NCBI GenBank assembly: GCA_013397865.1
Contig: VZTI01000687.1
Span: 1,653,559-1,717,558, forward strand
DNA: 64,000 nt
DNA from: Struthidea cinerea
Taxonomy: Eukaryota; Chordata; Aves; Passeriformes; Corcoracidae
Direction: 5' to 3'
Positions 30,171 through 42,100 of the stretch are shown here, piece after piece. Position 1 is the stretch's first letter. The number at the start of each line of letters is the position of its first letter. The notes below the pieces were generated by a model. The model saw nothing but the letters and a program-made list of their open reading frames with translations. It ran no database searches and was not told where the DNA came from. The position numbers and the translations under genes were made by a program.

Positions 30171-33100
30171 GTAAATAGGATGATTTATTTCTTTCCTGTT
30201 CAGATTGGGAGCAAAAGGTTCTAAGAGAACTCAGTACCCAGCTGCCACTGGACTTTGATGAAGTTTAAAAATGTGAAAGTTTTTTGAGCCCTAATCTTTG
30301 AAAATTTACAGTCTAGAACAAGGAATTTTACTTCCAGGGAGAATGATGTTGAACTACTGAGGTGGTAAGAATAGCATTCCCCCGAAGATGGATGTTCTCC
30401 AAAGGCCTACGGAATTAGTCAATATATGTATCGCGTCTCACCAGTTCCTAAATATGTTTTACAAGATCTGTGCTTTTTCAGTGTGTGAATGCAAATATGT
30501 TCCCAGTCACTGATGCAATGGGTGTTCAGGATATGAAAGCTGCTAAAATCAGAGCATCTCTTCTCAGCCTGAACAGATATTAACCTGCTCCAGTTTTACT
30601 GTCAGCTCCAATTCAGTGGCTTGCAGTGATTTAATGTTGGGCTAGATTAGAAGGTTTGTGTTTATGTAATAAAGAAATTCCCCTTTTGGAAGGGACATAT
30701 GCTTCAGGTTGCTTCCTGTGAATTTTTTTTTTTTTTTTTTTTTTTTTTTCCTGAGCAGCCAAATTATTTTTGGATGGTTTCTCTCACTGCAACCCTCAGC
30801 TCCCCAGCACTGCCGTGTTTCTCTGAGTCAAACCCCAGTTATGTTTCTGCAGCAAGAAATAGCCTCCTGTTCTTGTGTAACGGTGTTCCCCCCTTGCAGC
30901 AAGTGCTTCATTAGGAGGCAGCATCTGCGTTTGAAGTGTGGGAAGAAGGTGTGTTTGACGCTTTGTAGTGAGTAAGCAGGCTCCAGCAGAAGCTAATGTT
31001 TTTGCAGCCTTATTTTGGATTTTATCAGCAACTATGAAGCAAAACCTGATAGTTTATTCAGAGGCCTCCTTGTCTTGTTTGAAGACGTTTCTCACCAGCG
31101 TCACAGGGAGCTCTGGGAACTCTTTCCTTTCTCCGTATGTATTCTGCTTGTTCTGTGATGCTGATTTTTCTGTTTGCTTTTGGTAATTAGCCTTGTTCCT
31201 TGCTGTAACGCTTGGTTATTGGATATTCTTATAATTCTTAAATTCTGTCTTCTGAGTTTCTCTCTGGATGAAATTATCTCCACTTGAATACTAAGCTATA
31301 AACCATGAGAAGAATTTTAATCTGCGCTAACGGTTCGCAACTGTTTCAAATTGCTAAATTTTTGTTCTGCAGTAGTGATCTGACAAGTTTTCTCACTGTT
31401 TAAAGATACAGTAAATTATTGTAGGAATGAATAATGAAGTGAAAAGTGGAATAGTTGTATTTTCTACATTTTAAGTTCAGGGTTTTTTCTGAGAACTTTA
31501 TTACACATTGCTATTATGTAATTATATTCAGTTAAACTGGTTAGCTGGAAGCATGCAAATCTCAGTGGTAGACTCTTCTATATGGATATATCTGGGTTAT
31601 ATTAAAACAGTCTACAGCGTTGGAAAATTGGGAAAGGGATCCTTGTACAGCTTAGGATCCCTGTACAAGGCACCAGTACTGCCTTGGTGGATTTGCTCTT
31701 TATATGGATATTGTACATGCTTAAACTCATTATTATTTCAGGATTGTTTGGGTCCTGCCAAGAATGACTGTCATTAGCTAACCGGTCCACTCCCTAAGTT
31801 AGCTGGTCCTTGTTCTGCGTTCGGATCCCATTGCAGGGACTGAAGCAGGAACACGGTGACTCATTCAGCCTCCACATGCGAACCCATTGTTTACGCGCCT
31901 TTAGGAACAATGTGGATGCAGCCTCCTGCTCCCGTTCAGCGGGAACTGCTGGGAAGGGGAGTGAGAACCCGGATCATTCCTTTAATGCCGATGACCTCAT
32001 GAGTGCTCAGAGCTTGGAGTCTTTTTTTCTTTCGGGCAGGAGGGACCGGCATGTGGCTGTGAGGGGTTAACCAGAGCACGGTGGTGCCGGGGCTCCGGGA
32101 TGGGTCAGTCAGATCAGCGGGGCTGGAGGCACCTTCCAGCGGGTCCCTGTGCACTTTCATTATCTGAAACCTTAGGATTTTTTAGGAGTTTTTTTTCCTG
32201 GCAGCTATAAAGCCCTGGCCAATTGTATGTGGAGAAAAGGTTCACAGCATCCTTATTTGTTAGAAAATGTAATGTGGGGTGCAGGGCTCACCTTGCTCAG
32301 TTGTCTCCTCTGCTGTTCCTCCCGGCTGTGCAGTGATCTTCCTGTATCCCAGCAGGATGCCAGCTTTCCCTGTATCCCAGCAGGATGCCAGCTTTCCCTG
32401 TATCCCAGCAGGATGCCGGCTTTCCCCGGGAGTGGGGGTGCTGTGTGTCAGAACTGGACCCTCTCTGCCCTCCCGGCTTGATGCTGGACTTGACTTGGTG
32501 GTGCTGACTGAGCCCTCGGAGGGGATTTGTCCCTGGAGCGCAGGATGAGGCTCCCTTGTGGGTGCACCCAGCATGTCCCTTGCCTCCTCAAACCCTGCTT
32601 CCCCTCTCCTGGATTTATTCATCTTGTCCTAATTAAAAGAAACTGAGCAGGGATATGGGGGTGGCTGCAGTCTTTCATGAAGCACAGGTTTTGTTGTTTT
32701 TTTTTAAACTTGGTTAAAGAGCTCTGCATAATATAGACGAGGTGACATGATGTAAATTTTGTAGGAAGTACTATGGAAGCCCAAAGGCATCACTTTATGA
32801 ATGCATAGAGAAGCATAAAGATTCATCTCCTTTCTATGGGCTGATTGGTTTCTTTGAATCTTGTGAAATTTCACAGCTAGGATTTAATTCTTACATGGTT
32901 TTCTAGGAAAGAGTTCCTCAGAGGTGTAGGAGAGCAATCATTGTCTTCTGAAACATCAGGGTACTTCTGTTAAAGAGCTTATCTCCCTCTTACTGTGTAT
33001 TTTATTCAAAGTTACAGAGCATTCATATGCCACACATGTGTGTCTCGGAGGTGGAACTGGATTATCCTTCAAACATGCCAGAGGGTGTCTCTTCTCTCCT

Positions 33101-36100
33101 GCTAAATCTAGAAATGAGCACTGAAAAGGGGAGTTATGGTGGAATGTGTCTAACATTGCATAATTAGGGACAACAATGCCAAGGAGAGCTGCTTCAAACT
33201 TTATAGTAGCTTTGGAGATATTAACTAACTGCACCTTCACAACTTCTTTTGAGGCAAATCAGATGTAACTTGGTGACTTCCCACTGTCCAGGAAAGCACA
33301 GATAGACATGGACAGTGTGCCTGAAAAAGGGACCTAAATATTACATGAGGGAGCAAACAAGTGACCAGAATATATGACTCGAGCTGTCATTTGGAGTGGA
33401 CTAGAGGCCCCTAAAGCTGTGCTTTGCAAATGCTGTGGTAACCCTGCAGCTCACAGAGCTTTATCTTTTATCAGAAAGAAGCTGCCGACAATGGCAGCGA
33501 CCTTTGCAACCCCAGCTGGGCCATGGCTCAGCTCAGATCTGACTCAGAGGGAAAGCTGCTGCCTGCCCTGCCACTTCCTGAATCCTGGAAAAGGCTCTGG
33601 TGTGAGTAAGAGTTGAACTGGAAGAATCAAAGGGTTGTTTAATGAGAGGAACTGCTCAGGAGCAAGTGCAATTTTATAGGGAAAGTTTCACAACAGTTTG
33701 AGTGGTGACAGCTCAAGGTTGGCCAATAGCAAATGGAGCAGTTTATCCTCCTGGGACACATTTTGTGCCTCCAGCCTCACTCCTGGTTGGCATCAGGGCA
33801 GGATGTGTGTGGAAGTGGACTCAATGATCCTGATGGGTCCCTTCCAACTCAACCTATTCTCTAATTCTATGATTTCCTCACAGTTCTACACCATTGTTGC
33901 CTTAAAAGTGAAGGGCAGGAACTTGCAGCGTGAATAGCTTTGTTTAAAAAGCTTTCCTGCTGAATAGAGAAGGAAGGGAAAATCAGCACCACAGGTATCA
34001 CGTTGTTCCTCATGAAATCACCGTGTAAACCTTAAAATCTTCCCATCAGCTGTGTGTGGGGACAGGACCAGCAGCTGGGCCTTGGGGCACGTTGTGCTGT
34101 GTAACAGGGAAAGAGTACTCACAGCCTCTGTCCTGCTTTTTCCATCCACACATCACCCTGTAGTAACATTACCCTGAGTTTTTCATGACAGTGTGGGGTG
34201 AGAAGGACAAGGAGAGGATCTGGGAGGTGAACTGAGCACACAGAGCATTGGAGAGCTGCAAAGTGTGTCAGTCGTGTGAAGTTCTCCACAATCAGACTAA
34301 ATCAGCCTTGAAGGTTTTCTGGTTTTCTTCCTGCTTGTTAAGCTGTGAGTAAATTTGAGTCCAAACAGCAAACTGAAAGGGTTCCTATGAGCTAAAAAAG
34401 CAGAAAATAGAACAGGTTTTGTATGTGAGTCAGTCTAACTGCAGAATGCCCTGCAGAAGGAGAAGTAGGAAATGCTCAGCAGGAATAGGAAGTACATTAG
34501 TAAGGCAGTAATAGGCTTGTATTTTTAAATATTTAAATAAACTCTTCATACAGAAGTGGTGCAATCTCACAAGGGGCCAAGAGCCACTGCGGAAGGCTGG
34601 TCTGCAGCTGAACATGCCTGTGGTTAAACCTGCTCTCCCGTGCAGAGCTGGGTGTTACAACATCTCTCCAAACCCAACCTGCATTTCAAAAAGGTCCAGG
34701 AATGCTGAGGCATTTACAATTTTCCGGATAAAAACCATCAAAGCCAGTCTGCTCTTGAACTTGAGGGCTGTATCAAGGAGGGCAGAGCTGCTGTGAGAGC
34801 CAGTGGTGCAGTAAAGACCTTGGGAAGTTAATTGAGCAGAGAGTCTCACCTGAGAGCCAGTTTGATTTACGGGCAGCAGTAAAACATTGATCTTTATCTG
34901 AGCTGTATCTGGAATTATCTGCTGCTTTACAGCTTTATTTTTCCACCTTCACATTAAAATGTATTTGTAGTGTATTACATTGAAATGCAACTTATGACAA
35001 CTCTATCAAGAAGCCTGGAAAAAACCGAAGATAAGATGATAAGGGAGTAAAGAAAATCCTTTGCCCTTAGAACTTGTACACAGGGAGTTCTTTACAATGT
35101 TCCTGAGGTGTGATTTATGAGGGAGCTTTCAGATGAGGGTTGATTCTGGGGTCATGGAACTGCTGTCCTCTGTTTCAGTGGGAAAAAAGCAATTGATAGT
35201 GTTCACACCGACTCAGCCTTTACCAGGCCTGTAATTGATTTATTATTTTGACAGAGATGTTGCACGTGATTTTATGCTTGCATTAAGAAAATGCTATGAA
35301 TTATGGGATTTTATCCTCCCCAGAGCCTATGGGGGCCTTATCCAAAACCCATTAAAGTCTTTGCACTGGCATAATGGGATCTTCAGGGATCCTTGCAGCA
35401 TTAAGTCTGTGGTTTGTTTGTTTTTCACTGCTCTGATCGATAAAGGCTCTGCTTGCAGAAGGCAGTGAGCTGGGAGGAACTGTTTGCATTGCAGATGAGG
35501 ATGGGGGGGGATGGATTTTATACCATTCAACTCCCAAACTGCTATATAAAATCATAGAATCATGGAATTTTTAAGGCTGGAAAAGACCTTTAAGGTCACT
35601 GAGTCCACCTGTTCCCCCAGCACAGCCAAGCCCACCATTAAACCGTGTCCCCAAGTGCCACACGCACACAGCTTTTAAACTCCCCCAGGGATGGTGACTC
35701 AACCATGAAGTCTGTCTCTTAATAGGTTCTATTTCAGATTTTACATCAAGTCAGGCTGATATTTAATTCCTTCCCTTAATCCATGTGTGTGTGCTCCATT
35801 AGTGGGTCAGCAATTGCTTGTTTGCATGATTCTGTATCACCACAGCAGCAGCTCTTTTCTGTAAGCTGCTGATATTTTCACAACAGAAGTGTCTCCGTGT
35901 TTTTAATTTGTGCCTTGCCCTCACTTATAGGACGTATTTAAAAAGTCTTTAAGTTTTAGGAAAGGCTCTCACCCTTCCAAAAGCCTTTCTGCGGTCAGAG
36001 GGACTCTGGGGTTCAGCAGTTTGTGTTGCTGGCAGGACTTGGGGTCTGCCGTGGAGATGCACAGTGGGAAACCTGGGGCAGATCCTCTCTGTTTTAGCTC

Positions 36101-39100
36101 TCCCTCTCTGGTTGGAGAGGGCAGCAGATCCCTGGTGAGCTTCAGGAACTTCTCATCTGCAAAGACAAGCCCTGTTACTGTCACCCAGGGGTGAGGGAAA
36201 GGGTCAGTCTGCCACAGGAAGAGTGGGAGGAAGGAGGTGAGTGGGAAGGAGCAGGGAGCTGGGGTTGGGAGCTGAAGGAGCAGCTCCATTTTCTCTCTAA
36301 TAGTCAATATGTGGTCCCCAGGTGTGAAGGCTGGCATTTCAGATACTGCTGGGGAAAACTCAGTCCCAGGCTGCCCCCAGCTCCTCTCTGTGCATAGCTG
36401 AAAATCATGGAAAAATGACGAACCAAAGCAGTGACTCAAACAAGAAGTCTGGATAAATTTAGCTCAAATATTCTTGGTATGTTTGTGGTCACTGTGGAAA
36501 TTGCATCACTTCTTGTTTTAATGATCAAAATATTGCTTGAAAAACTGGCATCTACCCGAGAAGAGCTCAAAATGAAATCCTTTAAAAGCAAATGTGTCTG
36601 TTTCACCTGCAGTTAATTGGTTTTGGGGGTTATTTGTTTTATTCCCGTCTTGATTAAGGAGGTTTTGGACTGGAGGTTATTGCTGCTTAATTGAAAAGCC
36701 ACAAGGTTAGGGCTGATACACTCTGCAGCGTGATTATATACTTCACATAAAAGTTCTGTCTGGGGAGTAGGATTCAAAAAGAGTGCTGGTAATTGCTGAA
36801 GACAAGACCTCCTCCAGAATCTACTTGCATGTCTTTCTGTCTTTCACATCAAAGAGCCTTTGAAAATGCTTTTATTTTTGCATCAAACAGGAACTTTTTT
36901 TTTTTGTCATAACACTAATGGACAGGATCCCTTTTCAGATCTCATACATAGCTTGAAAAATAAAAAGCCTGGCTCCTTAAGTGAGCTTGTAATCCTGGTC
37001 ATAATTCTCCCATGTTTTGCACCTTGGGCCTTTCACACAGTGACAGGGTGGGAATAAAAGCTGCCAAATCAAAGCCGTTTGCATGGATAGGACCAAGTTC
37101 TTGGATGCAATGTCAAAGGTTGATGGGAGGGGGATGAACTGTGCCCTGCCTCATTTTGCTGTCTCTGCCTTGGAGCAGACATTCCAAAAATGCTGTGAGC
37201 TGCAGTGGGGTCACAACATAGACATAGGATCCTCCCAGGCAGAGTCCTCATCCTCCCTCCACTGAATGAGTGCTGATATTCCCAGGCACCAGGAAGACAA
37301 AACACCTCCCTTTCCCCCTCTTTGCAAATGCAGGCATTTCTGCCGCTTGTAGGTTTTGTCACAAGTAGGGGAAGGTTTTATGGGTTTTTTGGTAGCCCCA
37401 TTAAAGCTTTGGTGGCTGTCTGGGCCAACAGCAGAGGACTTTCCATCAGGTTTTCTTTCTGCTCCAGAGACAGCTGTTAAGGTGATCCTCCCTCTGAGCT
37501 AGTCTGTCCTGGAAACCAGGATCTTCTCTACTCCCATGGAAGAAGAATCAAAAGTGGGAAGTGCTCACATTGAGTTCAGTAGAAGCTGGAGTGAAGCCCC
37601 ACTTTCTTCACTGTTTTGTATGGATTTTTTGTTTTCTTTTCCAGACTAACCTATCCATCTCTTTCCCCTGGTGCTCTTCCCAGCTCTGCACTTCCCTTGG
37701 CTCTGCTGTTGCCAAATTGTCGCTTCAACTCACTTGATGCCAACCGTATCCAATATTTTGATTGCATTTTCTTTTTCTCTGCATGCAACACTTTTACTTA
37801 AACTGATCCAGAGTGGTTGTCTTAGTGATAAATGAGAAGTGAAGGTAGCAAGGAGTATTTTATTGGTCAAGCAGGCACAGTAAAGAAGCTCATTGAACTG
37901 TGTCTAACATGTACTAAGCTTGGATTTTGCTGCGTGAGACGTTTGCCCCCTCAAATCTCTTGAAAGGCTTCTTCCTTTAGATGTGTCTCCTGCATCTACC
38001 AGTTTTTAATAAAAAATATTCTCTCATTCTCCAAACTTTAGTCAAAGTAGCCTGTGAGGCTCATGTGTTAGGTCTGAGTGTGTGGGTTAACTTCTGGCCG
38101 TGCATAATGTGGGAATCCAGGCTGTGGGGCTGGAGGGAATGTGTGGGTCAGCGTCCTGGTGTCACACTCCTACACCTTATGTCTCTCTGAAGAGACAGAT
38201 TTTGGCTGCTTCTGTGCTACTATTTTTGATCAGCAATTGGGTTGCAGTGATGTAAATGGGTTTCCCATTTAGGAAGGTGTTTACATGTGTTAATTAAGTG
38301 AAACACAAGCTTAGGAGCTGCTTTTCCCAAATCAGAGAAGCTGTGGGATTGCTGGATGTGTCTTTGGTGGAGGTGGTAGAAGACTTGTGCTAAGAAGAGA
38401 CCTGAGCAGAGACCATGGGCCCATCTTCTTCTTACTCACACACAGCAAATCCCTCTTGAGCCCTCCACATGTAGCCTCTCACAGCTGGGGCTAAAAGCAG
38501 TTGCTTCTTTCTAAAGCAAGCTGTAAGTATGTGTCTAAGTAGCAAAAGTGGGCTGGCCATGAGGTGGTGCTTCCCCAATGTGAATAATTAATGTTTTAAT
38601 ATTTTTAGAAGAAGGATTTTGAGCAAATTATTTGTCTGAAAGAGAGAAAACATTGGTGTCTGGGATTTTTTTCCCTTCTGATGAAAGCTTGAATGTTAGG
38701 GAAAAGGAAAATGTTCAGAAGAAAGTTAGCCATGAAATTTTATTTTGTGAAGTTTCAAGTGAAATCCAGTCTTGGTTTGGTTTCATGGCTATAGTATTTG
38801 ATTCAGTTGGACAGGAATGGTCTCACTGGAGACACCTTTCATCATGTAATCATCCTCTCTTTCCAGCCATGCCTGGAAATAAACACAAAGAAAATCCAAA
38901 AGTGTAGTTGTACTTCTGCGTGCTTAATGTACATCTTTCAATTTAAAATTTGGAAAGCAAGAGTGGCATAGCTGGCCTTGCCTGCATAAGCACATTTCTG
39001 AATGATTCAAGCTGTAGGATGGGAACCAAATCACTGAGGCCAAAAGACAAAAATAGAAACTTTCACTCCAGAGCTGAGTCATTTGTATTTTCAATACAGC

Positions 39101-42100
39101 AACTCTCTGGCCCTTTGGAGCTCTCAGTAGCTTTCCTTTGGGGGTGGAAGTTAACACCATCACTGTTCTCTGTGTTCTTTGCTGATCCTTTGCACCCCAA
39201 AGAGGGCATTGCTGGAGCGATGGGGGCTATTCCCACTTCTGTGAGAGCCAGCCTGTGCCCTGTGCTTGCTGGAGAACATCCCTGTCCCATTCCTTCCCTG
39301 CCCAGAGGGAATCACAGCCCTGCTCCTCTCCCACCAGCTGCAGCCCAGAGCAGTGGAAGTGGTGCTGCACTTCACAAACAACCAATGGGGAACATCCTGT
39401 CCTCTTGCCGGGCACAGGAGGAGAGGCATGTCCCAATCCCTTGTTCCTTTTCCATGGATAGCTGCAGGTATCATTAGTGGCCTTGGATCTGTTTTGCACT
39501 TTTCAACGTGATTTGCACGCTGGCATGATGGGTTTGTTCTGACAATCATATTCCAGTGTAATTCTTTGTTCTCTCTCTGACCCCATTGCCTTGTAGTGCC
39601 TTTGTGCAGCCTCTTTCGTACTTCAGCAAAGAATAGCCAGCTCAGTTCTGTTTTAACTCCTTGGACAATACAAATAATTCCCAGAGTCCCAAGAATTTGG
39701 GAGATGCCCACACAAATGCAGGAGGAGCCTGCTCAGATCTGGCAATGCTGGCACTGCCCACTGATACTGCTGAGTCCCAGTGTTACCAGGATTTGAGGCT
39801 TTTCTGTTCCCTCTTCCCCCATTATCCTGGATGATGAAGAAATGATTGTGTAAGTGTGGAGCTAAAGCCTTTGGCGACGTCTGTTTCTCATAATTCCGTT
39901 CTGGAGCCCAGTGAAAAGGCAGGAATCCAGAGCATTTTTCCATCCAGGACTTAATATTTTCCTTTCAGGTTTGCGTTAGCAAATGCTCTTTTTTCCTTGC
40001 AGGTTAAGAGTGTTATAAATAGAAAATTTCCAGTGATTCTGGTGATAATTGGTCGCTTTACACAACCGTACCTAAAATTGCCAGCATGCCCTGGGTTCTT
40101 GCTGGAAAATGTTTAGTGCAGATCAGCACGATGCACGTGTGGTGCTGGCATGTAAACAATTTCAAAATACTTCCAGAATATGCAATAATAGTGAAAAAGA
40201 TCCCTTCAGTGCTGGATTTTTGCCTTTGAAGCATTCCTCTGTGTTTCATATCTGGTTTCTTTTGGAGTTTCTTTAAGTCTCCTTTTGGGGCAGTGAGCAT
40301 TAATTGTGAGCTGTGTTATAGGTGCGGGTGGCTTTTGTGCTCAATACATCATCTTTTCCAGCGCCTTTGGCAGGCAGATCTTAGTGTAGAGCCACTCCTT
40401 TAATTAGCTGAAATAATGGATGTTTGGGGGAAATGGAACCACAGGAAATAGGCAGAAAGTGTGTGGAGGGCTCCCACTGTCCTGAGAAGCTGGCACATCC
40501 CACTTGTTGTGGGAGATATTAATTAGGGTCAGAGGGGCCGTGGCCCAGTTCTGGCATAGACTCTCCAGTGGGGATTTGGAACTTCCCAGATAAACCATCT
40601 TGTTCTCAGTGTCTTCTCACAGGTGGATTTATTAGTAGTTCTGGCCATTTTTGAATCCTGACAGGAACATTTTAAAGCAGAATTGGTTGAGCCACCTGTA
40701 TTTCACCTAAATCTGAGAAAAGGTGAAGTAGATCACAGGATTCTCACTGCAGGATGGTTTTGAGGCAAATTCTGGCTGGGTGGGTGGGGGGCACAAGAGA
40801 TCTTGGTCTGTGGCTTTATCTTCTAAGAAATGAAGGAATGAAATGCATGAACAAAATCTTAACTTTTTTTTAAAAAAAGGAAACCTTGAAGTGTCAGCTA
40901 ATTAGAGAAGGAACACAAAAGATACCTTTGTTTCATAAAGCATTTTTACCAGCTTGGGCTGACTGAAAAATTTATTTCTTTGTTTTTTATTAAAGAACCC
41001 AGGGTTTTGGCTTTTTCTTCCTGGTTTGGGATGGGATTTTTCAGTATCTTAACAATTTCCAGAGGACTGAAAAATTTTTCTTACCCATCTAAGTGGAAAG
41101 CTCAATGTAGGGCAGATCCATCATCCTTTGAAATCACTGGAGGCTTCCCGTTGGCTGCTGCTCAGTGTGTTAGCCTGAAGTTTTTCGAAGCAGCACAAGA
41201 TGCACGAGTCTGTTGCAGAGACTCAGAAATAACTTGGCTTTCCGTTAATTTTGCAAACCAGCTGGGCAAAGCTTGCGTGGAGTAGTATTGAAAAATGTTC
41301 AGTGACACTGGTGAGTTTTCGAATGTTTGGAGGTGCTGGCTTTAAATATTCAGCACATCTTCAACCTCATCCCTGTCCCATTTTTTATCTGTGCTGTGGC
41401 AGCGCTCAGAAGTCAAAATGGCAAAAGATTAAGCTGGTAAAGGTTAGCTGTAGCCATCTGGTGCTGTTGAGGAATTAATGTCTGAGCTCAGCCCAGGGAG
41501 GCGGCCTCCCTGCCCACCCCCATCCCCACATCCTCTGAACCAGAGGCTTGGATTTCGCTGTAATGGGACATGGAGATGAAAATATCTGTCAAGGCTAAAC
41601 TGTAGTAGTTAATTCAGACAAAGGGGCAGCCAGCCAGCCATTCCATCCAGTGGCCGCTGCAGGAGCTGCTCGTGCTGAAGCAGAGGTGGGTGGTTATCAG
41701 TCCCAGGAATTAACAGCTTAACTGAGCATCGCTGAATGGGATGCTGTGTTAAAGCACCAGCTTGATTTGCTCCTGTCTCTGGAAATACCTGCACACATTA
41801 TGACAAGGTCAGTAGCGGTTTTCAAGTTTTACTATTATTGTAATTCTGTTTTTGGAGGAGGTTAGCTTCCTGCCCTGATTTATCCTGCGTAAAGCATCTC
41901 ATATATGTCTTTCTCTGCTAAATAAAAATATCCTACTTAGTTGCCAAAGAACTGCTGGTTATCAAAAGGCCTAATGTAGCATTTACAAACTCTTGTGAGT
42001 TTGTGTCAGAGATGCAGTGATTTGGGCTATAAAGACCATAATCATCTGTGCATTGCGCTGCTTTGTTATGCAGCTGTTTGCTGATTCACAGCCCTGACCT

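Noticed and set aside
38950..39711. Opposed open frames (175 codons +, 183 codons -) in LRRK1 intron 2
   Set aside because: They overlap each other, resemble no known protein, and lack flanking splice or promoter context.
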